A stretch of DNA of 64,000 nt from JBFXIE01 sp050176255 (GCF_050176255.1 NZ_JBFXIE010000005.1); one strand, 5' to 3'; positions 45,807 through 54,919 are shown, numbered from the stretch's first letter. Notes: generated by a model not told the origin, from the sequence alone. Program-made: numbers and translations.

Positions 45807-47022
45807 GGGGAATGTCCCTCCAGAACGCGAGGGCCTGGAAATAGTAGAGGAAGTACGCTGCCATGGCGGCCGAAACGCCCCAGGCCGCGCCTGCGATCCC
45901 GCCCCAGTGGAGCCCGGCAGCCAGCCCGATGAAGAACACCACCTGCCCGACGAGCGCCAGGCGCAGCGCCCAGGGCTGGGCGCGCCAGGCCAGCGTGACC
46001 ACCGAGAGCGGCGAGGCGATGAAGTGCAGGCCGATGTACAGGCCCAGGCCGCGCGCCAGCGTTCCAGCGTCGCTCCATTGCGCGCCAAAAATCCAGGTGA
46101 ACAGGTCAGGGCCCCACAAAAGCAGCACGGCGGCCAGCGGCGCGGCGAGCAGTGCCAGCGCCAGCATGGTGCGGCGCACCAGGGTGCGTGCCTCGGCCCC
46201 GCTGTGCGCCCGCAGCAGCTGGGGGTAGAGGGCCTGCGCCAGCGCACCGCCCAGCAAGGTGGCCGGCGCCTTGAGGTAGCGCAGCGCCAGTGCCCAGAAG
46301 CCAGCGGCCGCGTTGCCCGCCCAGGCAGCGATGAGCAGCAGGGCCAGCGTGTCCTGCAGCGCGCCGATGAAGGCGTGAGGCGTGTTGTAGAGCGGAAAGT
46401 CGCGGTGGCGCGCGGCCATGGCTTTGAGGCGCCGAAGCGGCTGACGCAGCATGCGCCGCCAGCCGCCCTGCGGGGCCGGCCGGGCCAGCAGCCAGGCGGC
46501 GCCCAGGCCGGCCACGATGGGACCAACCAGCAGGCCCATGGGGCCCATCTTGAGCAGGCCCAGCAGTGCCTGCAGCACGGCGCCGCCGCCCTGCTGGACC
46601 AGGCGTGCCGCCGACAGCAGGGCAAAGCGCTGCGATCGCGTGGCCCATAGGGTCAGCCACTGGGTGGCGCCGATGGCCAGCACGCCCGCGGGCAACCACC
46701 ATGCCAGGGCCGTGCCGTGCCAGAGGTGGAGCACCAGAGCCAGGAGGGCGCAGGCGGCCGTGACGGCCAGCAGCAGCCGTGCGCACAGGGCCATGAGCAG
46801 CGCTGCACCGCGCGCGGATTTTTCGAGTGGCAGGGCGAACTCATAGCGCGCGCAGGCCACCACGGCCAGGTTGGTGGCTACCGCCCACAGCAGGGCGTAC
46901 TGCCCGAAATCCCCGGGCGTGTATAGCCGCGACAGCAATGGCCCCAGCAGCAGGGGAAGGGCGTGGGCCAGCACGCTGCCGGTCAGCAGCGTGAGGGTGG
47001 CACGCATCAGCCTGGACGTCAT
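45790..47022 (-). CDS. Polysaccharide flippase (Wzx/MATE-like)
   Basis: A 410-residue polytopic protein with about 12 predicted transmembrane helices, starting TLTLLTGSVLAHALPLLLGPLLSRLYTPGDFGQYALL. The YTPxDFG motif is typical of Wzx-type oligosaccharide flippases (MOP superfamily). It would move the undecaprenyl-linked glycan to the periplasmic face. ATG 47022 overlaps the dehydratase stop by 4 nt. Confidence 0.9.
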   Translation of the reverse strand: MTSRLMRATLTLLTGSVLAHALPLLLGPLLSRLYTPGDFGQYALLWAVATNLAVVACARYEFALPLEKSARGAALLMALCARLLLAVTAACALLALVLHLWHGTALAWWLPAGVLAIGATQWLTLWATRSQRFALLSAARLVQQGGGAVLQALLGLLKMGPMGLLVGPIVAGLGAAWLLARPAPQGGWRRMLRQPLRRLKAMAARHRDFPLYNTPHAFIGALQDTLALLLIAAWAGNAAAGFWALALRYLKAPATLLGGALAQALYPQLLRAHSGAEARTLVRRTMLALALLAAPLAAVLLLWGPDLFTWIFGAQWSDAGTLARGLGLYIGLHFIASPLSVVTLAWRAQPWALRLALVGQVVFFIGLAAGLHWGGIAGAAWGVSAAMAAYFLYYFQALAFWRDIPHESLA

Positions 47023-48926
47023 GAGCTGGCGCATTCGGCAGGCCGGTAGCCCGGCACCAGTCGGGCCAGCCAATGCCGGATGGCCGCTTCATCGCCCTGG
47101 CGCGCCGCGGCCTGCAGCGATTGCAGCAAAGCGTGCAGTTCTGGCCAGGGCAAATACTCCTCCCGCGCCCGCAGGATGCGCGGGTGCGCCGTAGGCAGCG
47201 GGTTGTCGCCGATCAGCAGTTCTTCGTACAGCTTCTCGCCGGGGCGCAGGCCGGTAAAGCGGATCTCGATGTCGCCCGCCGGGTGTGCCGGGTCGCGCAC
47301 CGTCAGGCCCGACAGCGCCACCATGCGCCGCGCCAGATCCACGATGCGGATGGGCTCGCCCATGTCCAGCAAAAACACGTCGCCGCCCTCGGCCATGGCG
47401 CCGGCCTGCAGCACCAGCTGCGCCGCCTCGGGGATGGTCATGAAATAGCGCGTCACTTCAGGGTGCGTGACGGTGATGGGGCCGCCCGCCGCAATCTGGC
47501 GCCTAAACAGCGGGATCACGCTGCCGCTGGACCCCAGCACGTTGCCGAACCGCACCATCGAAAAGCGTGTGGGGCAGCGCCAGGTGGCCGTGGCCTGCAG
47601 TGTGTCGAAAGGTGGCTGGCTGCTTGCCGCCATGGCCTGCAAAACCAGCTCGGCCACGCGCTTGCTGGCGCCCATGACGTTGGTGGGCCGCACGGCCTTG
47701 TCGGTGGACACCAGCACGAAATGCTGCGCGCCGTGTTCCAGGGCCATGCGCACCATGTTGAGCGTGCCGAACACGTTGTTGAATACGCCTTCACCCGCGT
47801 TGGCCTCGACCATGGGCACATGCTTGTAGGCCGCGGCGTGGTAAATGGAGCCGGGGCGGTGCGTGCGGCAGATGCGGCCCATGCGGCGCGGGTCGGCCAC
47901 ATCGGCCAGCAGCGGCACCAGCTCGCAGCGGTGCGCGCCCTGGTCGTGCAGCGCCTGCAGCTCGTGGTGGATGGCGTAGAGCGCGTATTCGCTGTGATCG
48001 ACCAGCAGCAGCCGGGCGGGGTGCGCGCTCAGGATTTGCCGGCACAGCTCGCTGCCAATGCTGCCGCCCGCGCCCGTCACCAGCACCACGGCGCCGCGCA
48101 GGTTGCGCTCCAGCAGGCTCTGGTCGGGCGCCACGGGTGGGCGGCCCAGCAGGTCGATGATGTCCAGATCCTGAAAGTCGGTCAGCCCGACGCGGCCGCT
48201 GGCCAGGTCGGTCAGGCTGGGCAGCGTGCGGATGCGCACAGGTAGCTCGCTCAGTTGTCTGATGATGTCGCGCCGCCGCTCGTGCGACACACTGGGCAGC
48301 GCCAGCAGCACGTCGGTGATGCGCTCGCGCTGCACCAGTGCGGGCAGGTCGCCGGGTGCGTGGACGCGCGCGCCGTTGATGCTGCTGCCGGTCTTGCGCG
48401 GGTCGTCGTCCACAAAGCCGCGCAGGGCGTACTGGCGGGCGCCGGCCAGCCCGGCGGCAGTTTGCGCGCCCGCCACGCCGGCGCCATAGATCAGCAGGCG
48501 GTGGCGCGCATTGCTGGTGCGCCCGGTCAGCCACAGCCAACCCAGCGCCCGGCTGGCGCCGACCAGCAGCAGCAAGATGAGCGGCTGCAAAATGCCGACG
48601 CTGCGGGGTACGCCCTCCCAGTGCGTTAGCACCAGCAGCGCCAGCAGCAGTGCGCCGTAGGTGGCAACCGCGCGGCCGGTGGTCAACAGCGCGGCGATGC
48701 CGTTGTAGCGAAAAACCGCCCGGTAAAGGCCCATGTGCACGAAGATGGGCAGGGCCAGCACCGGCGCCAGCAAATACACCCGCCATTGCAGCCCCTCGGG
48801 CCAGTGCAGGGTGTCCAGGCGCAGCGAAAAGGCCAGCCACATGGCCAGCAGGTTCAGGCCCGCGTCCAGCGTCACCACGACCAGTCGCTTGACGGAGCGC
48901 GGCCAGCTCAGTGCTTGCGTCAGCAT
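47019..48926 (-). CDS. Membrane-bound UDP-sugar 4,6-dehydratase (PglF/WbpM/FlaA1-like)
   Basis: A 635-residue protein with four to five N-terminal transmembrane helices (about 15-130), a first Rossmann-like region (LLIYGAGVAGAQTAAGL) and the catalytic SDR domain (VVLVTGAGGSIGSELCRQIL). The active-site region LVSTDKAVRPTNVMGASKR carries the altered dehydratase motif of PglF/WbpM, in which the usual Tyr is replaced. It would convert UDP-GlcNAc to its 4-keto-6-deoxy form. First gene of the cluster; ATG 48926 is chosen because the residues before it overlap the LON gene's end. Confidence 0.93.
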   Translation of the reverse strand: MLTQALSWPRSVKRLVVVTLDAGLNLLAMWLAFSLRLDTLHWPEGLQWRVYLLAPVLALPIFVHMGLYRAVFRYNGIAALLTTGRAVATYGALLLALLVLTHWEGVPRSVGILQPLILLLLVGASRALGWLWLTGRTSNARHRLLIYGAGVAGAQTAAGLAGARQYALRGFVDDDPRKTGSSINGARVHAPGDLPALVQRERITDVLLALPSVSHERRRDIIRQLSELPVRIRTLPSLTDLASGRVGLTDFQDLDIIDLLGRPPVAPDQSLLERNLRGAVVLVTGAGGSIGSELCRQILSAHPARLLLVDHSEYALYAIHHELQALHDQGAHRCELVPLLADVADPRRMGRICRTHRPGSIYHAAAYKHVPMVEANAGEGVFNNVFGTLNMVRMALEHGAQHFVLVSTDKAVRPTNVMGASKRVAELVLQAMAASSQPPFDTLQATATWRCPTRFSMVRFGNVLGSSGSVIPLFRRQIAAGGPITVTHPEVTRYFMTIPEAAQLVLQAGAMAEGGDVFLLDMGEPIRIVDLARRMVALSGLTVRDPAHPAGDIEIRFTGLRPGEKLYEELLIGDNPLPTAHPRILRAREEYLPWPELHALLQSLQAAARQGDEAAIRHWLARLVPGYRPAECASS

Positions 48927-48957
48927 TGGCGCGGTGTCTTCCCGGTTGGCGGCTGCA

Positions 48958-49593
48958 TCACAGTGCGATTCCCGTGCGCTCCAGCACATCACCCACCAGT
49001 TCCAGCCGCACCAGCGGGTTGTCCAGCATCATCAGGCGTTGCTTGAGGGCCAGGGGCACGGGCAGCAGCTCGCACCAGCGGTTGGCGACCCAGCCGCAGT
49101 CTTGCAGCTGCTGCGCCGCGGGCTGCGCTTGCGGCGCCGCGTCCGGGTGGCGCTGCGACAGGTTGCCGAGCACCTGCGCCAGCATGTCCGCCAGGCGCTG
49201 CAGGTCTGCGGGGATTGGCACCAGAGGGTCGCCGGGCAACTGCTCCACGTCCGCCACCCACAGTCCGTGCTTCAGGTGACTTTTGCGCGTGATTCGAAAG
49301 CGCTCTGCGCCGCGGCAAACCAGAGTGATCAGGCCTGGCTGCGGCGTGTGCATCTGCTCGATGGTGGCCAGGGTGCCTGCGTCGTGGAACTGCTCCTCGG
49401 GGGCTGCGGGGCGGCGAACTTCATGGCCCGCAGTCAGTCCCACCACGCCAAACGGCGCACCCGCCTGCCGGCATTTGCGCACCATGTCCAGGTAGCGCAC
49501 CTCAAACACGCGCAGCGTCAGCGTGCCACCCGGAAACAGCAGGGTGCCAAGCGGGAACAGCGGTAGCGATGTCAGTGTCAACAGTTGGGGCAT
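48958..49593 (-). CDS. LON substrate-binding-domain protein
   Basis: A 211-residue protein made only of a Lon N-terminal (LAN) domain: LPLFPLGTLLFPGGTLTLRVFEVRYLDMV is the classical start. There is no AAA+ or protease part. Such stand-alone proteins are common in proteobacteria and have no settled function. ATG 49593 is used since residues encoded upstream are not family-like. Divergent from yggT. Confidence 0.9.
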   Translation of the reverse strand: MPQLLTLTSLPLFPLGTLLFPGGTLTLRVFEVRYLDMVRKCRQAGAPFGVVGLTAGHEVRRPAAPEEQFHDAGTLATIEQMHTPQPGLITLVCRGAERFRITRKSHLKHGLWVADVEQLPGDPLVPIPADLQRLADMLAQVLGNLSQRHPDAAPQAQPAAQQLQDCGWVANRWCELLPVPLALKQRLMMLDNPLVRLELVGDVLERTGIAL

Positions 49594-49685
49594 GGTCGCG
49601 TGCTGGGTTGCACCGCTATCATCCCACGCCAAGCCATTGCCAGCCGCGTGCCACCTGTGTGGCGCTCGCATATTTGCCGCACTCC

Positions 49686-50234
49686 ATGCTGTTCCAGATC
49701 ACATCGTTTCTCCTCGACATCGTCAGCGGCCTGCTGACCGGCGCCTGCCTGCTGCGCCTGTACATGCAGTGGCAGCGCGTGTCGTTTGCCAACCCCGTGG
49801 GGCGACTGGTGTTTGCGCTGACCGACTGGCTGGTGCTGCCGCTGCGCAAGTTGATGCCGTCTGCGAGGCGGCTGGACTTGTCGTGCCTGGTGGCAGCGCT
49901 GCTGCTGCAACTGGTGCAGTACCTGCTGCTGTGGCTGTTGCTGGGCGCCCCCACAGGCCTGGCGTGGCTGCCGTGGATGGCCGTTTTTGGCATGGCGCGG
50001 GTGGCGGTGTCGGGCCTGATGGGGCTGCTGATCGTCTATGCCGTGCTGTCGTGGGTGCAGACGCGCTCACCGCTGGGCGACGTGATTGGCCGCCTGTGCG
50101 AGCCCATCTTGCGCCCCGTGCGCCGCGTGCTGCCGCTGGTGGGCGGCATCGACCTGTCGCCGCTGGTGGCGCTGGTGGCGCTGCAGGTGGTGATGATCGT
50201 GCTGGGGCACCTGCAGGCCGGTGCAATGCGCTGA
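49686..50234 (+). CDS. yggT: YggT-family membrane protein
   Basis: A 182-residue integral membrane protein with two YGGT repeats, each with two hydrophobic segments. The second repeat includes LLIVYAVLSWVQTRSPLGDVIGRLCEPILRPVRRVLP, the family signature. YggT proteins are linked to osmotic tolerance, cell division or pigment complex assembly in various bacteria; role here unknown. Divergent from the LON gene and convergent with accD. Confidence 0.92.
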   Translation: MLFQITSFLLDIVSGLLTGACLLRLYMQWQRVSFANPVGRLVFALTDWLVLPLRKLMPSARRLDLSCLVAALLLQLVQYLLLWLLLGAPTGLAWLPWMAVFGMARVAVSGLMGLLIVYAVLSWVQTRSPLGDVIGRLCEPILRPVRRVLPLVGGIDLSPLVALVALQVVMIVLGHLQAGAMR

Positions 50235-50239
50235 TCTGG

Positions 50240-50303
50240 TAAATATTGGTCAAATTGGCTGCTAGAGCTTGCGGCGTAAGCGCGAGCAGCTATTGATTTG
50301 GTA
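50240..50303 (-). repeat. Dispersed palindromic element, copy 13 (reverse)
   Basis: Contains TTGGCTGCTAGAGCTTGCGG, then AAGCGCGAGCAGCTATTGAT. It fills the gap between the convergent yggT and accD genes and could form a GCTGCT...AGCAGC hairpin ending transcription from both sides. Confidence 0.75.
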
Positions 50304-50317
50304 GTGGACGAGAGTAG

Positions 50318-51190
50318 TTAAGACACCGCATCCACCGGCAGGCGCTGCAGCATCGAGAGGCATTGCGCCACGGTTTGGCGCAGCTCGCGGCGGTCGCAGA
50401 TGAAGTCCACGGCGCCCTTGGTCTGCAGGAATTCGGCGCGCTGGAAGCCCTCGGGCAATTTGACGCGCACGGTCGATTCGATGACCCTGGGGCCGGCAAA
50501 GCCAATCAGGGCCTTGGGCTCAGCGATGACGATGTCGCCCACGAAGGCAAAGCCCGCCGATACGCCGCCCATGGTGGGGTCGGTCAGCACGCTGATGTAG
50601 GGCAGGCCCTTTTTGGCCAGGCGCGTCAGGGCGGCGTTGGTCTTGGCCATCTGCATCAGGCTCAGCAGGCCCTCTTGCATGCGCGCGCCGCCGGTGGCGG
50701 TGAAGCAGACGAAGGGTACTTTTTGCTCGATGGCGGTTTCCACGCCGCGCACGAAGCGCTCGCCCACCACGCTGCCCATGCTGCCGCCCATGAAGTCGAA
50801 CTCGAAGCAGGCCGCCACCAGGTTGATGCTCTTGACGGCGCCGCCCATGACGATGAGGGCGTCGGTCTCGCCGGTGTTCTCAAGGGCTTCTTTCAGGCGC
50901 TCGGGGTACTTGCGGCTGTCCTTGAACTTCAGGGCATCGACGGGCAGCACTTCCTGACCGATCTCGTAGCGGCCTTCGCCGTCCAGAAAAGCGTTGAGTC
51001 GTGCGCGAGCGCCTATGCGGTGGTGATGGCCGCACTTCGGACAGACGTTCTGGTTGTGTTCCAGGTCGGTTTTGTAGAGCACGTTCTCGCAGCTTGGGCA
51101 TTTGATCCATAGACCTTCGGGCATCTGGCGACGCTCGGTGGGATCGGTCTGCTGGATTTTGGTGGGCAGGAGTTTTTCGAGCCAGGACAT
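50318..51190 (-). CDS. accD: Acetyl-CoA carboxylase carboxyltransferase beta subunit
   Basis: A 290-residue subunit that, with AccA, transfers carboxyl from biotin to acetyl-CoA. The N-terminal zinc ribbon is CPSC (about 31-34) and CPKCGHHHRIG. The crotonase-fold core shows FVCFTATGGARMQEGLLSLMQM and DPTMGGVSAGFA. It starts MSWLEKLLPTKIQ. It lies 60 nt downstream of trpA, as in most betaproteobacteria. Confidence 0.97.
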   Translation of the reverse strand: MSWLEKLLPTKIQQTDPTERRQMPEGLWIKCPSCENVLYKTDLEHNQNVCPKCGHHHRIGARARLNAFLDGEGRYEIGQEVLPVDALKFKDSRKYPERLKEALENTGETDALIVMGGAVKSINLVAACFEFDFMGGSMGSVVGERFVRGVETAIEQKVPFVCFTATGGARMQEGLLSLMQMAKTNAALTRLAKKGLPYISVLTDPTMGGVSAGFAFVGDIVIAEPKALIGFAGPRVIESTVRVKLPEGFQRAEFLQTKGAVDFICDRRELRQTVAQCLSMLQRLPVDAVS

Positions 51191-51250
51191 AGGGTTTCCT
51201 CTGTTCAGATCGCAGACTGCGCGCCGCATGGCGTGCGCGCAGGCACGAGA

Positions 51251-52060
51251 TTATGCGTCCAGCGCCTTGCGCACCGCGCGCAGGAAGTCCATCGTGATGC
51301 CGACCACTTTCTCGTGCGGCTGACCATCGATGAGCTGGATGATGCGGCTGCCGATGACCACCGCGTCGGCCACGCGGCCGATAGCCTGGGCAGTGGCGGC
51401 ATCGCGGATGCCAAAGCCCACGCCGACGGGAACCGTCACATGCTCGCGGATGCGTGGCAGCATGGCTTCGACGGCCGATGTGTCCAGCGCAGCCGATCCC
51501 GTCACGCCCTTGAGCGACACGTAGTACACATAGCCGCTGGCCACGCGCGCCACCTGCTGCATGCGCTCGGGCGTGGAGGTGGGGGCCAGCAGGAAGATCA
51601 AGTCCATGCCGTGGCTGCGCAGGGTGGCGGCAAACTGCTCGCACTCCTCGGGCGGGTAGTCCACGATCAGCACGCCATCCACGCCGGCGGCCGCAGCATC
51701 GCGCACAAAGGCATCGGTGCCATGTTTTTGGTCGTAACGCTCCACGGGGTTGGCATAGCCCATCAGCACCACGGGCGTGGTGCTGTTGCGCTTGCGAAAT
51801 TCGCGCACGTAGCCCAGCACCTGCACCAGGCCAATGCCCAGGCTGAGGGCCTTTTCGCCGGCCTTCTGGATGACCGGGCCGTCGGCCATGGGGTCGGAAA
51901 AGGGCACGCCCAGCTCGATCACGTCGGCGCCGGCCTCCACCATCCCGTGCATGAGCGCGGGGGTGATGTCGGCAAACGGAAAGCCTGCGGTCACATAAGG
52001 GATGAGCGCTTTGCGGCCCTGGGCCTGCAGGGCGGAGAACGTGGCTTCGATGCGGCTCAT
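51251..52060 (-). CDS. trpA: Tryptophan synthase alpha subunit
   Basis: A 269-residue TIM barrel that cleaves indole-3-glycerol phosphate. The catalytic Glu is in VIELGVPFSDPMADGPVIQ (about 49), and the Asp in the same segment (about 60). The start MSRIEATFSALQAQGRKALIPYV is typical. Its ATG overlaps the trpB stop by 4 nt. Confidence 0.97.
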   Translation of the reverse strand: MSRIEATFSALQAQGRKALIPYVTAGFPFADITPALMHGMVEAGADVIELGVPFSDPMADGPVIQKAGEKALSLGIGLVQVLGYVREFRKRNSTTPVVLMGYANPVERYDQKHGTDAFVRDAAAAGVDGVLIVDYPPEECEQFAATLRSHGMDLIFLLAPTSTPERMQQVARVASGYVYYVSLKGVTGSAALDTSAVEAMLPRIREHVTVPVGVGFGIRDAATAQAIGRVADAVVIGSRIIQLIDGQPHEKVVGITMDFLRAVRKALDA

Positions 52061-53340
52061 TTGACCACCTTGACGGTTTGCTCGCCGCCCTTGACGGACT
52101 GCCCCTGGCAGCTGGGGCGGCAGTAAAAGTCGGCGCCGCTCAGGTCGGCCACGGTGCCGATGTCCTTGTCGCCGCGGCCTGACAGGTTGACCAGGATGGA
52201 CTGGTCGGCACGCATGGTCTTGGCCAGCTTCAGGGCATAGGCTACGGCGTGGCTGGATTCGAGCGCGGGGATGATGCCCTCGGTGCGGCACAGGTAGTGG
52301 AACGCGTCCAGCGCCTCCTGGTCGGTGATGCCCGCGTATTCGGCGCGGCCGATTTCCTGCAGCCAGGCGTGTTCGGGGCCCACGCCGGGGTAGTCCAGGC
52401 CCGCGCTGATGCTGTGGGTTTCGGTGATCTGGCCGTTGTCGTCTTGCAGGATGAAGGTGCGGTTGCCGTGCAGCACGCCGGCACTGCCTTTTTGCAGCGA
52501 TGCCGAATGCCTGCCGCTGTCGAGCCCTTCGCCCGCGGCCTCCACGCCGATCAGGCGGGTCTTTTCAAACGGAATGTAGGGGTGGAAGATGCCCATGGCA
52601 TTGCTGCCGCCGCCCACGCAGGCCAACACCACATCGGGCTGCTGCGCGTTGATTTTCTGCTCGGCCAGCATCTCGGGCATCTGCTCGATGCATTCCTTGC
52701 CGATCACGCTCTGGAAGTCGCGCACCATCATCGGATAGGGGTGGGGGCCGGCCACGGTGCCGATGATGTAGAAGGTGCTGTCCACATTGGCCACCCAGTC
52801 GCGCATGGCTTCGTTGAGCGCGTCCTTCAGCGTCTTGCTGCCCGATTCAACCGGCACCACGGTGGCGCCCAGCAGCTTCATGCGATAGACGTTGGGGCTT
52901 TGGCGCTTGACGTCTTCGGCGCCCATATAGACCACGCATTCCAGGCCATAGCGCGCGCAGATGGTGGCCGTGGCCACGCCGTGCTGGCCGGCGCCGGTCT
53001 CGGCAATGATGCGGGGCTTGCCCATGCGCTTGGCCAGCATGGCCTGGCCGATCACGTTGTTGATCTTGTGCGCGCCGGTGTGATTGAGGTCTTCGCGCTT
53101 CAGATAAATCTGCGCGCCGCCCATCTCGCGGCTGGTGCGCGCTGCGTGATAGATCGGCGACGGGCGGCCGACGAAGTGCTTGAGCTCGTAGTGGAACTCG
53201 GCCAGAAACGCAGGGTCGCGCTGGTAGCGAGCGTAGGCTTCGCGCAGTTCCTGGATGGCGTGGGTCAGCGTCTCGCTGACGAAGCTGCCGCCATAGGGGC
53301 CAAAGTGGCCCGAAGCATCGGGTTGGGTGTATTCAGACAT
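52057..53340 (-). CDS. trpB: Tryptophan synthase beta subunit
   Basis: A 427-residue PLP enzyme joining indole and serine. The PLP Lys is in LKREDLNHTGAHKINN, and GGGSNAMGIFHPYI binds the phosphate. The core ends near GRGDKDIGTVADLSG; the last 25 or so residues (with YCRPSCQG) extend beyond the usual ~400-residue length. It lies directly after trpF. Confidence 0.97.
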   Translation of the reverse strand: MSEYTQPDASGHFGPYGGSFVSETLTHAIQELREAYARYQRDPAFLAEFHYELKHFVGRPSPIYHAARTSREMGGAQIYLKREDLNHTGAHKINNVIGQAMLAKRMGKPRIIAETGAGQHGVATATICARYGLECVVYMGAEDVKRQSPNVYRMKLLGATVVPVESGSKTLKDALNEAMRDWVANVDSTFYIIGTVAGPHPYPMMVRDFQSVIGKECIEQMPEMLAEQKINAQQPDVVLACVGGGSNAMGIFHPYIPFEKTRLIGVEAAGEGLDSGRHSASLQKGSAGVLHGNRTFILQDDNGQITETHSISAGLDYPGVGPEHAWLQEIGRAEYAGITDQEALDAFHYLCRTEGIIPALESSHAVAYALKLAKTMRADQSILVNLSGRGDKDIGTVADLSGADFYCRPSCQGQSVKGGEQTVKVVK

Positions 53341-54063
53341 CTACAAACAAAAAGTGGATGCCGCATCGGCCGCGCGCACGGCGGCGATGAAGCTTTGGAT
53401 CTTGCCGGCGTCCTTGATGCCCTTCAGGGGCAACCCATCGGGGCCTGTGGCCTCTACGCCGGAGCTGACATCAACGGCCAGCGTCTTGCAACGCGGGCGT
53501 ACCTGAACGATGCCATCGGTCACGTTTGCAGGCGTGAGCCCACCACTTAAAACGAGGTGAGAGGCGACGCTTGTTGGCAGGAGTGACCAATTGAATGACT
53601 TGCCGCCACCGCCATAACCCTCGACGTGGGCGTCGAGCAGGATGGCGCGGGCGCGGGAGTGAAGGGACGCGTATTTTACGAGGTCGAACTGCGCCGCACC
53701 TTCGCCCAGTGGAATGCGAGCCGCCCGCAGGTAGGGCAGGCGCCCTTTGTCGCTGGCAGCCCAGCACTCTTCGGGCGACTCATCGCCATGAAATTGCACT
53801 GTAGCCCCTGTAACAAAAGCGCTGGCAGCTATCACTTCAGTAGCGCTGGCATTGACAAACAGCAGCACGGGCGTGACGAAGGGCGGCAGGCGCCGGGCCA
53901 GTTGTGCGGCGCGCTGCGGCGTGACTGCGCGCGGACTTTGGGGGTAGAGCACGAAGCCGATGGCGTCCGCGCCGGCATCGACGGCGGCATCCACATCCTG
54001 CTCGCGCGTCAGGCCGCAGATCTTGACGCGGGTGCGTTGGGGGGGCGTGGCAGAGCTGTTCAT
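53341..54063 (-). CDS. trpF: Phosphoribosylanthranilate isomerase
   Basis: A 240-residue TIM barrel in tryptophan synthesis. The catalytic Cys is in VKICGLTREQDV (about 16), and the catalytic Asp in LAVDVSSGVE. The phosphate-binding GGLTPANV is present. It starts MNSSATPPQRTRVK at 54063, overlapping the truA stop by 4 nt. Residues around ASATEVIAASAFVTGATVQF (helix/loop after VLLFVN) are encoded by a copy of the dispersed palindromic element, apparently without altering domain length. Confidence 0.96.
   Translation of the reverse strand: MNSSATPPQRTRVKICGLTREQDVDAAVDAGADAIGFVLYPQSPRAVTPQRAAQLARRLPPFVTPVLLFVNASATEVIAASAFVTGATVQFHGDESPEECWAASDKGRLPYLRAARIPLGEGAAQFDLVKYASLHSRARAILLDAHVEGYGGGGKSFNWSLLPTSVASHLVLSGGLTPANVTDGIVQVRPRCKTLAVDVSSGVEATGPDGLPLKGIKDAGKIQSFIAAVRAADAASTFCL
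53791..53850 (-). repeat. Dispersed palindromic element, copy 14, inside trpF
   Basis: On the plus strand it reads AAATTGCACTGTAGCCCCTG, then AAAAGCGCTGGCAGCTATCA and CTTCAGTAGCGC. It aligns closely with the intergenic copy at 59512-59577: AGCGCTGG, AGCTAT and the outer TCA-TAG block agree at the same spacing. In trpF it is read as ATA GCT GCC AGC GCT. Confidence 0.85.
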
Positions 54064-54884
54064 GGCAACCAATCATACGCAGCCGTGCGCGTGGGCAGAC
54101 CCCATTCGGCGCCGTACACCGGGCCCTGGAAATACAGGCCGTCGGGCGAGAAGGTGGGCGCAGCCGCATCGCGCGAGCGTGCCTGCAGCACGTCGCGCAT
54201 CCAGTCCGGCGGGTACAGGCCCTGGCCTATGGCGACGATGCAGCCCATGATGTTGCGGATCATGTGGTGCAAAAAGGCATTGCCCTCGAATTCGAAGCGC
54301 CAGTAGCAGGGCCTGCAGCCGTGCGTGCCGGTGGATTCGCCCTCGGGCGGGGCACGGCGCGTGATGTCGATGCGGTGCAGCGTCTTGACCGGCGACTTGG
54401 CCTGGCAGGCCGACGCGCGAAACGAGGTGAAATCGTGCTCGCCCAGCAGGTGCTGTACGGCTGCGTGCATGGCCTGCTCGTCCAGCGCATGGAATACCCA
54501 GCCCACGCGACCCGCATCCACGCTGGGGCGCACGGGAGACTGCAGCAGCACGTAGGCATAGCGCCGCGCCAGCGCACAGGCGCGCGAATGGAAGGCATCC
54601 GGCACAGGCTGCGCCCACTGCACGGCGATGTCCGGCGGCAAGAAGGTGTTGGTGCCGCGCACCCAGGAAAAGGGCGCGCGCTGCAAATCGGTGTCGAAGT
54701 GCACCACCTGCATCAGGCCGTGCACGCCCGCATCGGTACGCCCTGCGCAAATGGTGTGCACCGCATGCGTGGCAAAGCGGCCCAGGGCCGCTTCGAGGTG
54801 GTCTTGCACGGTGTTGCCAGAGGGCTGGCTCTGCCAGCCGTTGTAGGCCTGGCCGTTGTAGCTGACGCCCAGCGCCACTCTCAT
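54060..54884 (-). CDS. truA: tRNA pseudouridine(38-40) synthase
   Basis: A 274-residue enzyme modifying U38-40 of tRNA anticodon arms. The catalytic Asp is in CAGRTDAGVHGLMQV (about 57). The start MRVALGVSYNGQAYNGWQSQ is typical. A 35-nt stretch with the fimV terminator separates it from fimV. Confidence 0.97.
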   Translation of the reverse strand: MRVALGVSYNGQAYNGWQSQPSGNTVQDHLEAALGRFATHAVHTICAGRTDAGVHGLMQVVHFDTDLQRAPFSWVRGTNTFLPPDIAVQWAQPVPDAFHSRACALARRYAYVLLQSPVRPSVDAGRVGWVFHALDEQAMHAAVQHLLGEHDFTSFRASACQAKSPVKTLHRIDITRRAPPEGESTGTHGCRPCYWRFEFEGNAFLHHMIRNIMGCIVAIGQGLYPPDWMRDVLQARSRDAAAPTFSPDGLYFQGPVYGAEWGLPTRTAAYDWLP

Positions 54885-54919
54885 TGCACGATCCTCATTG
54901 CAGGCAGCTGGCGCACTGC

